A stretch of DNA of 64,000 bases from Reticulitermes speratus (lineage: Eukaryota > Arthropoda > Insecta > Blattodea > Rhinotermitidae). The DNA lies in the NCBI GenBank assembly GCA_021186555.1, contig JAJKFL010000006.1, forward strand, positions 39,739,478 to 39,803,477. The letters are read 5' to 3'. The position numbers and the translations under genes are program-made. The notes below the pieces were generated by a model. That model saw only the letters and a program-made list of their open reading frames with translations, made no database searches and had not been told where the DNA came from. Position 1 is the first letter of the stretch; every line of letters begins with the position of its first letter. This document shows, piece after piece, positions 45,046 through 55,213 of the stretch.

Positions 45046-45314
45046 AGATCTACGGTCTTCTGGGATATTACGCAGCGTTGAGTGGTAGTTCTGTACCGAC
45101 GTTTCGGGACAACCTATCGGTTCCATATTCAAGGGTCAAGAAGTCCAAGAAGAAAAGCCGAGAAGACAGGCTTTTCTTCTTGGACTTCTTGACCCTTGAA
45201 GATTGGACCGATAGGTTGTCCCGAAACGTCGGTACATAAGTACCATTCAATGCTACGTAATAACCCAGAAGAGCGCAGCTGTCATCTGCATCGCGGCGGA
45301 AGCTTGAAACTACG
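45046..45314 (+). mobile_element. Fold-back retroposon family B, second copy
   Basis: The arms share 'cgacgtttcgggacaaccta' and 'tcaagaagtccaagaagaaa' with their complements around a short loop. CAAAATTTAAATG flanks both sides (45033-45045, 45315-45327), a 13-bp duplication inside the Tc1/mariner element. The tail GCATCGCGGCGGAAGCTT matches the copy at 26952-27150. The hammerhead core is decayed (CUUGAAGA). Confidence 0.85.
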
Positions 45315-45355
45315 CAAAATTTAAATGGTTTTAACATTTCATTCGCCACTGTGTA

Positions 45356-45590
45356 CGTCGAACAGAATACACATGATTTTAATGATTATAGAAAACCCCA
45401 AATGTCGCTTAGGAATGTCATTCATACGAAGCTGATGTGTTCAATAATGCTAGTACCTTGACGGCTAGAGGGCCGATCACTTTATGCCTCGGATGTCTTT
45501 CCGCTCTCCAGCTACCCTCCAAATACCCAGTGCTGCCTCGCAAGCTACCCGCAGGACGAAGCTTTTCCAAATAAGTTTCTGAGTGAGATG
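45356..45590. other. No gene recognised
   Basis: A minus-strand frame (KLRPAGSLRGSTGYLEGSW and onward) is open here but lacks any family match I know. It may be a repeat fragment. Confidence 0.35.
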
Positions 45591-45599
45591 CCGTGTTAT

Positions 45600-45675
45600 A
45601 CAGAGCATACACAAAAGAATGGTGCGGTTTCCATACTAAATACATAGTAAACCGCACCATTCTTTTGTGTATGCC
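45600..45675. other. Near-perfect hairpin with 28-bp stem
   Basis: GCATACACAAAAGAATGGTG plus CGGTTT (about 45608-45633) is repeated in inverted form at about 45650-45675 around an 18-nt loop. It could be a small fold-back element or a structured RNA. No terminal duplication was found. Confidence 0.65.
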
Positions 45676-46134
45676 CTGTACAATCAGCTGCAGTCTGCTC
45701 ATTCAATGACGAGTGCTTTAAAAACATTAACAACTTATTGCGAGCTTTGAGACGTTCTTACAGCGGTGTTGCTGAACTTTCAGTTCTTCAGGGATGTGAC
45801 GCTGTTTCGTTGAGTAAGTCGGGTAAGTGGTTCTCGACGTTTCGAAGGAGCGCAGTGCCTTCACTTTCGAGGGTCATGCAGACCAAGAGAAAATCTTAGT
45901 GGATTGCTTTCCTTCGAAACGTCAGGAATCATCCAATGACAGAGCGTTAGATCACAGGCGACCTGAATGCTCGTGGAAAATAGACTAATTAGCATTTTCA
46001 CAGTGAGCGAGGTGAAGATATGTCTGCTGGCAGTCTGACAGAGAAACGTGCTGTTTAGTGTGTAATGCTAATTTAGAAATCGGAAAGGAAATAATGTTTA
46101 TGCTTACTGTTTAATGTTAATTTAGTTATACAAG
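45676..46134. other. Penelope-like fold-back relic, no gene
   Basis: At about 45825-45945 'tcgacgtttcgaagga' and 'tccttcgaaacgtcag' face each other across about 95 bp. This resembles a decayed inverted terminus of the ribozyme-bearing family. No gene is supported. Confidence 0.4.
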
Positions 46135-46435
46135 AATGTACGGGTCACTGCGCTACAACCGGAAGGTCGCGGGTGCGATTCCCGATGGTGTTATTGGAAT
46201 TTTTCATTGGCATAATCCTTTCGGTCGCACTATGACCCTGGGGTCGACTTAGCCTCTAACAGAAATAAGACCCAGGAATATTTCCTGGGGAGTAAAGGTG
46301 GCCGGTGCGTAGGGCTGACAACCTTACCACCTTCATGTGTCGATTGTCTAGAAATCTGGGAGCTCAACCTCCTGGAGCCCCAAGGGCCTGTCCAGGCCTG
46401 TAATGGGATAGCTTTACCTCACAAAAAGACAAATT
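46135..46435 (+). mobile_element. SINE family 3, copy b, better preserved
   Basis: The head has GCGCTACAACCGGAAGGTCG and B-box-like GGTGCGATTCCC. The body has 'ttcattggcataatcctttc', 'gcactatgaccctggggtcg', 'aatatttcctggggagtaaa' and 'ctggagccccaagggcctgt'. Same orientation as copy a. Confidence 0.8.
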
Positions 46436-46472
46436 CTGGAGCTTGGTTTTCCGTCAAATACAATATTTCAAA

Positions 46473-46641
46473 TTTCACACTGTTGACACCGTGCATCTTC
46501 GTCATATTAAATTAAGTACCCCTACACGTTTTTCGATCCTAGGATCGAAACACGTGTAGGGGTACAATTTTAACAATTTTAATAATAAAGCTACTTAAAA
46601 AGTGGTTTTAGTGTGCATCAGTTGGTCTGTAACTTAATTTA
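46473..46641 (-). mobile_element. Fold-back retroposon family A, small copy
   Basis: ACAATATTTCAAA flanks both sides (46460-46472, 46642-46654). Inside, 'gtacccctacacgt' and 'cgatcc' meet 'ggatcg' and 'acacgtgtaggggtac' around a 3-nt loop. On the minus strand the tail ATGCACGGTGTC follows. GAUCGAAACACGUGUAGGGG keeps the GAAA, CACGUG, UA and GGGG parts of the hammerhead, but the CUGANGA core is gone. Confidence 0.8.
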
Positions 46642-46654
46642 ACAATATTTCAAA

Positions 46655-47499
46655 ACTGTCAATGTAATTCCGGTCTACGCATTTGTGTGAATCAGCATTT
46701 TGTTTTAAAATCTTCATAAACTCAAAAAGTGTAACGATCAACTTTGTGACTCTGTAAGGTTGGATCTGACCAATTATTCAACAGAATGTCAAAAATCAGC
46801 GAAAGGGATGCGAAGTCATCAAACCCGCTATATTTCTTTGCGTATAAATTTAACGTGAATGTGCACTTACGCTTTTCAAAATATTTCAGTAGTGAGTGAC
46901 ATGTTTCCATTAAGTTTTCTTTTGTATTTCCCAGACGTGTTGTTTTTATAATGTGCATGTCCACCGAGTCTGTCTAGGAAGGGGCGAGCAGGGCGAGCGG
47001 GACGACCCCCAAGGCCTCGCGCATTTACTCACGCGGTATGAAAATTTTATTTACGCCATTATCCAAAATCCCTGAGAGATAAAAACGGATAATAACTCAG
47101 AAATAAAAGCGAAATTAAGAAAAAAACGAGTTCAGTTTGCAGATTGGACAAAAAGTGAATCCTCCCGCACACAGCAAAATATTCTGACACGAAACTGATC
47201 TCAACATCTGTTTGTAATGTTATGTAGTTTCGATTTTAATCATGTTCACGTAGCTGTCCTTCTGAAGACAATTGTGGGAGGCACAGTAAACATTGACCGG
47301 CATCTCATAGCATGGCCTGACGGAACTTGCAACCGTAAGAAAGCAGAAACTTTACATTTGTGTGTGGTCAGTTACAAAAAGCGTTTTGATTCGCATGCAT
47401 TACAAAATTAACTCTTAGGTGAATTTGCTCAGATTTGCAATAGGGCAAGTTAGCTATTATTTCCAAAAATCCTTAATAATTGTTATTTCGTAACTGGAA
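46655..47499. other. No gene recognised
   Basis: No supported feature. Short frames lack signatures. Confidence 0.5.
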
Positions 47500-48565
47500 C
47501 ACAGCCATAGCTACCAGGGACACAGATAGGTAACAAACGTATAGCTTTATGCATGGCTACCAGGGACACAACAAACGTATAGCTTTATGCGTGGCTACCA
47601 GGGACACAACAAGCGTATAGCTTTATGCATGGCTACCAGGGACACAACAAGCGTATAGCTTTATGTATGGCTACCAGGCACACAACAAACGTATAGCTTT
47701 ATGCATGGCTACCAGGGACAAAACAAACGTATAGCTTTATGCGTGGCTACCAGGGACACAACAAGCGTATAGCTTTATGCATGGCTACCAGGGACACAAC
47801 AAACGTATAGCTTTATGCATGGCTACCAGGGACACAACAAACGTATAGCTTTATGCATGGCTACCAGGGACACAACAAACGTATAGCTTTATGCATGGCT
47901 ACCAGGGACAAAACAAACGTATAGCTTTATGCGTGGCTACCAGGGACACAACAAACGTATAGCTTTATGCATGGCTACCAGGGACAAAACAAACGTATAG
48001 CTTTATGCGTGGCTACCAGGGACATAACAAGCGTATAGCTTTATGCATGGCTACCAGGGACACAGCAAACGTATAGCTTTATGCATGGCTACCAGGGACA
48101 CAACAAGCATATAGCTTTATGCATGGCTACCAGGGACACAGATAGATAACAAACGTATAGCTTTATGCATGGCTACCAGGGACACAACAAACGTATAGCT
48201 TTTATGCATGGCTACCAGGGACACAACAAACGTATAGCTTTATGCATGACTACCAGGGACACAACAAGCATATAGCTTTATGCATGGCTACCAGGGACAC
48301 AGATAGATAACAAACGTATAGCTTTATGCATGGCTACCAGGGACACAACAAACGTATAGCTTTATGCATGCTACCAGGGACACAACAAACGTATAACTTT
48401 ATGCATGGCTACCAGGGACACAGATAGATAACAAACGTATAGCTTTATGCATGGCTACCAGGGACACAACAAACGTACAGCTTTATGCATGGCTACCAGG
48501 GACACAACAAGCGTAGAGCTTTATGCATGGCTACCAGGGACACAGATAGATAACAAACGTATAGT
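47500..48565. repeat. Minisatellite, 38-bp unit, about 27 copies
   Basis: The unit is 'aacgtatagctttatgcatg' plus 'gctaccagggacacaaca'. A longer variant unit with 'cacagatagataacaa' recurs at 48132, 48298, 48420 and 48540 (and 47520), which marks duplications of about three units. It is unrelated to the 38-bp unit at 40091. Confidence 0.95.
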
Positions 48566-49060
48566 TTATGGCTGAAATAACGCGTAAATAAAAGAGAGAG
48601 AAAGCATTTGAACACTTTGATATGTTCATTAGAAAAATTCGTAGTGGCAAATATTGGTTTGTATGAAGAAGAAGAAGAGATACAACTGATGGACTGTGCT
48701 GCATTTCACAAATAGAGCAACACAAAAGGTGAAAAACACTTTAGTATGCAGAGATCGACATCGTTGGTATTGCTATTGCAACTTGTAGGTATGATCCAGC
48801 CAAATGGCCAGATTTGTTAGACAGGACTACTGAATTGTTGACTGAAAAAAAGCCCTTTACAGATGTTACGTTATGACTTTTGGTTTTCCTAACACTAGTA
48901 ATAACCGACTTTTTAAAAAAAAAATCCTGTAAGCGAGAAATGCAAAATGGCTTATTTAAAAAATTACTTCTTTCATTTTAATTGCTTCTACAGCAGTTTT
49001 ACGGCTCAAAAATGGCTGATAAACTGTTAAAGGAAGGCAGTAATACTACAGAGTCTTCCC
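48566..49060. other. No gene recognised
   Basis: AT-rich, with a GAA tract at about 48667-48679. Confidence 0.5.
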
Positions 49061-49064
49061 TTAA

Positions 49065-49224
49065 AACCGGCCCACTTGCACGGCGAAATCAAGCAAGGAT
49101 TTTGTTTCGTCTAGTTTTTCGTAGACTAAATGTACACTCTTATAGAAGATGTTGAAATCTATACAGTTCTGTGCGCGTGCTATCAAAAATCCTTTCTTGA
49201 TTTCGTCGTGCAAGCGGGCCGGTT
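49065..49224. mobile_element. TTAA-flanked MITE, 160 bp (piggyBac-like)
   Basis: Left AACCGGCCCACTTGCACGGC continues through GAAATCAAGCAAGGATTTT. The right end repeats it inverted with three mismatches, about 40 bp in all. TTAA lies on both sides (49061-49064, 49225-49228), as for piggyBac or Kolobok elements. No coding capacity. Confidence 0.7.
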
Positions 49225-49228
49225 TTAA

Positions 49229-49980
49229 GTGGAACATGCTGCATAAACACTTCGGCAAAAGGTTGAGATGTGACAAAATAGCGAATTAGTGCCTTTTAAA
49301 TTTAACTAAACGGATTTATATAAATGTATATCACAAATAGACAGAAAGGAAAGCAATATACAAATTTACTTTGAAAAATAAAGAGAAGGAGCATTGGCCG
49401 GGCGTCTTGACGCGTGTAATTAGAGTTTCAACATATCGAACGAGCACTGGTTACATTTTTATGAAACAAGTTTGAGGTTGCACGAAGAAGACAACTTTGT
49501 CTTTTAGAGTTAATAGAAATGTTAACCGAATTATATAGCAAAATGGAAGAGCATGTAAGGAGCATCACGACCATTATCTGGCTAATCTCAACGATGGCGT
49601 TCTAAGTAAAAAAGAAAAACCTCTATACGGAAAAATGGGAAAATACTTTTCATTTGCTCTTGACTGTCATGAGACCTGAGTTACGTGTCCATTGTGCTCC
49701 GATTTGTTGTCATGAATAATAAGAAAGTGAAAGTTCCGAGGAATTTTATCGACTTTATTACTTTTCAAGACCAAACTGAAAATGTAACTTTCATATTTTG
49801 TCGCCGCTGCAATAGACAAAGTTGGCCTTTACATTAGCTTACAGAGATCAAGATTTAGGTAATGGGGTAAGTATATATGACAAGTTGAAGGGCGTAAAAT
49901 AGGGGTAAACTTTATATTAAATCCAGACCGTTTTTTAAATCCACGTGGCTATCATAACTTAAATTTAAGAGTTGAGAGAT
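49229..49980. other. No gene recognised
   Basis: No supported feature. Confidence 0.5.
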
Positions 49981-50049
49981 ACTGCGAAGTGTAAATTAAG
50001 AGTTTTGTTACACCAACACATACACTATTTACTTTAATCATATTATACA

Positions 50050-50092
50050 CCCCTACATACGTTTCGGCCAGTCACTAGCCATCATCAGGGGT
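50050..50092 (-). ncRNA. Hammerhead ribozyme-like motif, left arm
   Basis: On the minus strand: CCC, CUGAUGA, one U, stem II GGCUAG-UGA-CUGGCC, GAAA, CGUAUG, UA, GGGG. Stem I forms from CCC(C)/GGGG. All three conserved boxes (CUGANGA, GAAA, UH) are present. Confidence 0.7.
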
Positions 50093-50424
50093 TCAAAGTA
50101 CTTTAACATAGACTATACATCGGTTTTGAAGGTTGTTACATCCACTTAAGAGTAAAAAAAGATAAAACTATGGTTCCCAATGGTTTAGATTATAAAATCA
50201 TAGGGAATTTGTTACACAGGCGGTTAAAATACATGTCCGTTGTTTTATTTAAAATTAGTGGCAGTTGGTCTTGTATGCAGTATCACAACGTTGTTGCTGC
50301 TATCTGTGATGTGTTGTTACGTGTCGTGTCGTGTCCTGTGTGCTTCACCGGTTGGTTTGCGTATTGACTAGCATGTATTTTAACCGCCTGTGTAACAAGT
50401 TCCCTATGATTTTATAATCTAAAC

Positions 50425-50748
50425 CAGCGGTCGCCAACCATTCGGACCTCACGGACCACTAAACTCACAATTTTGAATCCCGCGGACCACTAACATGAAT
50501 TTTTTTTTAAAAGGTACAAACATCTATAAAATAATGATCATAGAAGTTCCATTTTATTAATATGAAATGCACTTGTTTAATTATAACAAAATTATTAGTG
50601 TGATATTAATATATAATTAATATAGTGAATATAATGAAACAGTATAATAAACATAAAAATTGTAAATAATGTCCAAATTTCTCCACGGACCACCAAAAGT
50701 TTCTCGCGGATCATCAGTGGTCCGCGGACCACCGGTTGGCCACCGCTG
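50425..50748. mobile_element. hAT MITE, 324 bp
   Basis: The ends CAGCGGTCGCCAACC and (reverse complement) CAGCGGTGGCCAACC are inverted. ATCTAAAC lies on both sides (50417-50424, 50749-50756), the 8-bp duplication typical of hAT. Subterminal 'cgcggaccac' repeats also occur. The interior is AT-rich and non-coding. It inserted after the fold-back arms formed. Confidence 0.9.
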
Positions 50749-50845
50749 ATCTAAACCATTGGAAACCATAGTTTTATCTTGTTTTACTCTTAAGTGGATG
50801 TACCAACCTTCAAAACCGATGTATAGTCTATGTTAAAGTACTTTG

Positions 50846-50889
50846 ACCCCCTGATGATGGTTAGTGACTGGCCGAAACATGTGTAGGGG
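50846..50889 (+). ncRNA. Hammerhead ribozyme-like motif, right arm
   Basis: CCCC, CUGAUGA, one U, stem II GGUUAG-UGA-CUGGCC (with G-U pairs), GAAA, CAUGUG, UA, GGGG. Substitutions relative to the left-arm motif keep stem II pairing. Confidence 0.7.
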
Positions 50890-50990
50890 TGTATGATATG
50901 ATTAAAGTAAATAGTGCATGTGTTGGTATAACAAAACTCTTAATTTGTAACAAAATGCACGGTGAATATAACGTGAAACTGCGAAGTGTA

Positions 50991-51780
50991 GTTGAAAGGC
51001 AACGTAATTTTGAGTATTAATCCACAGAGACTACATAAAATTTAAAGCTTCACTGCAAAGGTGGCAAATAGTAAGTACAAACGCGCCCTACTTGTGTCCA
51101 AATAATCTCTCTGAGAGTATGTGGGAATGCCGAGTACAGCATGTAAAAGCAATCCGATACCAGACAAGTGCTATCAGAAACTCCTTGCTTGAAGTCGCCA
51201 AATATTCCAGTGACTCAAATATGAATAGCGAAGCCGAGACCTAGAAATTATAAACGAAGAAATTTTGAATTTATCCTAGCAATTTTAGTGTGGTATGACA
51301 TCTTATTCGCCGTAAGCACTGTAAGAAATATATTTAAATCCAGATAAATACAACTTAATGTGTCTCTCATGTTCGCCACCCCCCCCCCCCTCCCCCAACT
51401 TCAAAAAGAAAGACTTCGAAATAAAATTCAGAGAAAGTTTTGTGAAACGAAAGAGAAAGAAAAAGGGTGTCATACACACTTCAACTGAGGAAGTGTATGA
51501 GGCGGACACTGTGTGCACGGACCTCCCATGACACTTGTTACACGATTTGAGTTAATGAACAAGCACGCCGAGAGTTTCAGTTTTCTTTAAGATCTGAAGC
51601 AATTAAAAATGTGAAATAAGATTTAAAAAAAGCAGTATATGGATCCGCGCACTTTCATCTCTGGTAAAGATTTTCACGATATTAACAGCGAGGATAACTT
51701 ATCCATACTTAGGGTCTTGCAGGAAATTATCTCTGAAGACAACGGTACAGCAGTTCAAGCTCTTCAGTTTCTAAAATCGT
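50991..51780. other. No gene; C homopolymer run
   Basis: C-run at about 51379-51397. No gene or element is supported. Confidence 0.5.
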
Positions 51781-51799
51781 TATAAAGCTCCATCCTGAA

Positions 51800-52000
51800 G
51801 ACAGAAATAACTCATACGATAGTCACTATTTACATACACCAACTGGATGCAACTTTATTTAAAAAAAACTGTATAGTTTTTTAAAATATATTTAAAAACT
51901 TTTTAAAACCCGACATATGTTTCGGCTCTTATAGAGCCATCTTCAGGGGTTTATTGTCGTTAAAACTGCATATATTAAAACGTCTTTTTCATTGGTTCAC
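51800..52000 (-). mobile_element. Penelope-like terminal fragment with ribozyme
   Basis: The hammerhead-like motif at 51905-51952 sits in an AT-rich stretch with 'gttggtgtatgtaaatagtg' on its 3' side. This matches the 'tgtgttggt' and 'aaatagtg' ends of the fold-back at 49994-50977. Only one arm is present, so this looks like a truncated copy. Ends are approximate. Confidence 0.5.
51905..51952 (-). ncRNA. Hammerhead ribozyme-like motif, best stem set
   Basis: On the minus strand: AAACCC, CUGAAGA, one U, stem II GGCUCU-AUA-AGAGCC (six perfect pairs), GAAA, palindromic CAUAUG, UC, GGGUUU. AAACCC/GGGUUU gives a six-pair stem I, and GUC is the classical cleavage triplet. Confidence 0.75.
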
Positions 52001-52179
52001 TTTTAGGCAAGGTTTTTCACTTTTCCACTGCTTGGTATGCACAGACACTATTTGTTATTCGTGCTAAAATAATATGTTAATGTTTTCGTAGTTATTGTAT
52101 TTGATGCATGGTACTGGTTTATCTTGTTCAGTAGGTCGTATTTTTCATGGTGTAGGCTGTACTGTTTGTGTGTGCGTCT

Positions 52180-55100
52180 GATGCTGTAGTATGTTTACTA
52201 TGGCTGGCTTACGTATAGGTCCTGATGCTGTAGTATGTTTACTATGGCTGGCTTACGTATAGGTCCTGATGCTGTAGTATGTTTACTATGGCTGGCTTAC
52301 GTATAGGTCCTGATGCTGTAGTATGTTTATTATGGCTGGCTTACGTATAGGTCCTGATGCTGTAGTATGTTTACTATGGCTGGCTTACGTATAGGTCCTG
52401 ATGCTGTAGTATGTTTACTATGGCTGGCTTACGTATAGGTCCTGATGCTGTAGTATGTTTACTATGGCTGGCTTACGTATAGGTTCTGATGCTGTAGTAT
52501 GTTTACTATGGCTGGCTTACGTATAGGTCCTGATGCTGTAGTATGTTTACTATGGCTGGCTTAACGTATAGGTCCTGATGCTGTAGTATGTTTACTATGG
52601 CTGGCTTACGTATAGGTCCTGATGCTGTAGTATGTTTACTATGGCTGGCTTACGTATAGGTCTGATGCTGTGTATGTTTACTATGGCTGGCTTACGTATA
52701 GGTCCTGATGCTGTAGTATGTTTACTATGGCTGGCTTACGTTAGGTCCTGATGCTGTATATGTTTACTATGGCTGGCTTACGATAGGTCATGATGCTGTA
52801 GATGTTTACTATGGCTGGCTTACGTATAGGTCCTGATGCTGTAGTATGTTTACTATGGCTGGCTTACGTATAGGTCCTGATGCTGTAGTATGTTTACTAT
52901 GGCTGGCTTACGTATAGGTCCTGATGCTGTAGTATGTTTACTATGGCTGGCTTACGTATAGGTCCTGATGCTGTAGTATGTTTACTATGGCTGGCTTACG
53001 TATAGGTCCTGATGCTGTAGTATGTTTACTATGGCTGGCTTACGTATAGGTCCTGATGCTGTAGTATGTTTACTATGGCTGGCTTACGATATAGGTCCTG
53101 ATGCTGTAGTATGTTTACTATGGCTGGCTTACGTAATAGGTCCTGATGCTGTAGTATGTTTACTATGGCTGGCTTACGATATAGGTCTTGATGCTGTAGT
53201 ATGTTTACTATGGCTGGCTTACGTATAGGTCCTGATGCTGTAGTATGTTTACTATGGCTGGCTTACGTATAGGTCCTGATGCTGTAGTATGTTTACTATG
53301 GCTGGCTTACGTGTAGGTCCTGATGCTGTAGTATGTTTACTATGGCTGGCTTACGTATAGGTCCTGATGCTGTAGTATGTTTAATATGGCTGGCTTACGT
53401 ATAGGTCCTGATGCTGTAGTATGTTTACTATGGCTGGCTTACGTATAGGTCCTGATGCTGTAGTATGTTTACTATGGCTGGTTTACGTATAGGTCCTAAT
53501 GCTGTAGTATGTTTACTATGGCTGGCTTACGTATAGGTCCTGATGCTGTAGTATGTTTAGTATGGCTGGCTTACGTATAGGTTCTGATGCTGTAGTATGT
53601 TTACTATGGCTGGCTTACGTATAGGTCCTGATGCTGTAGTATGTTTACTATGGCTGGCTTACGTATAGGTCCTGATGCTGTAGTATGTTTACTATGGCTG
53701 GCTTACGTATAGGTCCTGATGCTGTAGTATGTTTACTATGGCTGGCTTACGTATAGGTCCTGATGCTGTAGTATGTTTACTATGGCTGGCTTACGTATAG
53801 GTCCTGATGCTGTAGTATGTTTACTATGGCTGGCTTACGTATAGGTCCTGATGCTGTATATGTTTACTATGGCTGGCTTACGTATAGGTCCTGATGCTGT
53901 AGTATGTTTACTATGGCTGGCTTACGTATAGGTCCTGATGCTGTAGTATGTTTACTATGGCTGGCTTACGTATAGGTCCTGATGCTGTAGTATGTTTACT
54001 ATGGCTGGCTTACGTATAGGTCCTGATGCTGTAGTATGTTTACTATGGCTGGCTTACGTATAGGTCCTGATGCTGTAGTATGTTTACTATGGCTGGCTTA
54101 CGTATAGGTCCTGATGCTGTAGTATGTTTACTATGGCTGGCTTACGTATAGGTCCTGATGCTGTAGTATGTTTACTATGGCTGGCTTACGTATAGGTCCT
54201 GATGCTGTAGTATGTTTACTATGGCTGGCTTACGTATAGGTCCTGATGCTGTAGTATGTTTACTATGGCTGGCTTACGTATAGGTCCTGATGCTGTAGTA
54301 TGTTTACTATGGCTGGCTTACGTATAGGTCTTGATGCTGTAGTATGTTTACTATGGCTGGCTTACGTATAGGTCCTGATGCTGTAGTATGTTTACTATGG
54401 CTGGCTTACGTATAGGTCCTGATGCTGTAGTATGTTTACTATGGCTGGCTTACGTGTAGGTCCTGATGCTGTAGTATGTTTACTATGGCTGGCTTACGTA
54501 TAGGTCCTGATGCTGTAGTATGTTTAATATGGCTGGCTTACGTATAGGTCCTGATGCTGTAGTATGTTTACTATGGCTGGCTTACGTATAGGTCCTGATG
54601 CTGTAGTATGTTTACTATGGCTGGTTTACGTATAGGTCCTAATGCTGTAGTATGTTTACTATGGCTGGCTTACGTATAGGTCCTGATGCTGTAGTATGTT
54701 TAGTATGGCTGGCTTACGTATAGGTTCTGATGCTGTAGTATGTTTACTATGGCTGGCTTACGTATAGGTCCTGATGCTGTAGTATGTTTACTATGGCTGG
54801 CTTACGTATAGGTCCTGATGCTGTAGTATGTTTACTATGGCTGGCTTACGTATAGGTCCTGATGCTGTAGTATGTTTACTATGGCTGGCTTACGTATAGG
54901 TCCTGATGCTGTAGTATGTTTACTATGGCTGGCTTACGTATAGGTCCTGATGCTGTAGTATGTTTACTATGGCTGGCTTACGTATAGGTCCTGATGCTGT
55001 AGTATGTTTACTATGGCTGGCTTACGTAATAGGTCCTGATGCTGTAGTATGTTTACTATGGCTGGCTTACGTATAGGTCCTGATGCTGTAGTATGTTTAC

Positions 55101-55213
55101 TATGGCTGGCTTACGTATAGGTCCTGATGCTGTAGTATGTTTAGTATGGCTGGCTTACGTATAGGTCCTGATGCTGTAGTATGTTTACTATGGCTGGCTT
55201 ACGTATAGGTCCT
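52180..55213. repeat. Minisatellite, 44-bp unit, about 69 copies
   Basis: The unit is 'ggtcctgatgctgtagtatg', 'tttactatggctggcttacg', 'tata'. A set of rare variants (cttacGTGtagg, tttAATatgg, ggTttacg, cctAatgctg, tttaGtatgg, ggttctg) at about 53311-53590 recurs in the same order at about 54454-54730, showing a 26-unit duplication. Single-base gaps cluster at 52560-52810. The array stops inside a unit at the 5' end of LINE-B. Confidence 0.95.

Larger units (their letters stand above)
44344..45353 (-). mobile_element. Tc1/mariner-superfamily element, dead, with nested fold-back
   Basis: The ends CAGAGTGGCG (left) and CACAGTGGCG (right, reverse complement) are inverted, with TA on both sides (44342-44343, 45354-45355). 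The similarity extends into AATGTT and TTTAATTTTG blocks. A transposase relic lies on the minus strand. A family B fold-back element is inserted near the right end (45046-45314). Confidence 0.8.
49994..50977 (+). mobile_element. Large fold-back retroposon with two opposed ribozymes
   Basis: ACTGCGAAGTGTA flanks both sides (49981-49993, 50978-50990), a perfect 13-bp duplication. The left arm (about 49994-50235) and the right arm (about 50381-50960) are highly similar inverted repeats around a loop of about 145 nt. The right arm is interrupted by a hAT MITE. After the right arm comes the family A tail ATGCACGGTGAATATAACG. Each arm contains a hammerhead-like motif pointing outward. There is no reading frame. 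Penelope-like elements have inverted pLTRs with hammerheads, so this may be a non-autonomous relative. Confidence 0.85.

Noticed and set aside
45418..45702. Minus-strand frame KLRPAGSLRGSTGYLEGSW
   Set aside because: I could not match it to a family and it runs through the hairpin at 45600-45675. Too weak to call a gene.
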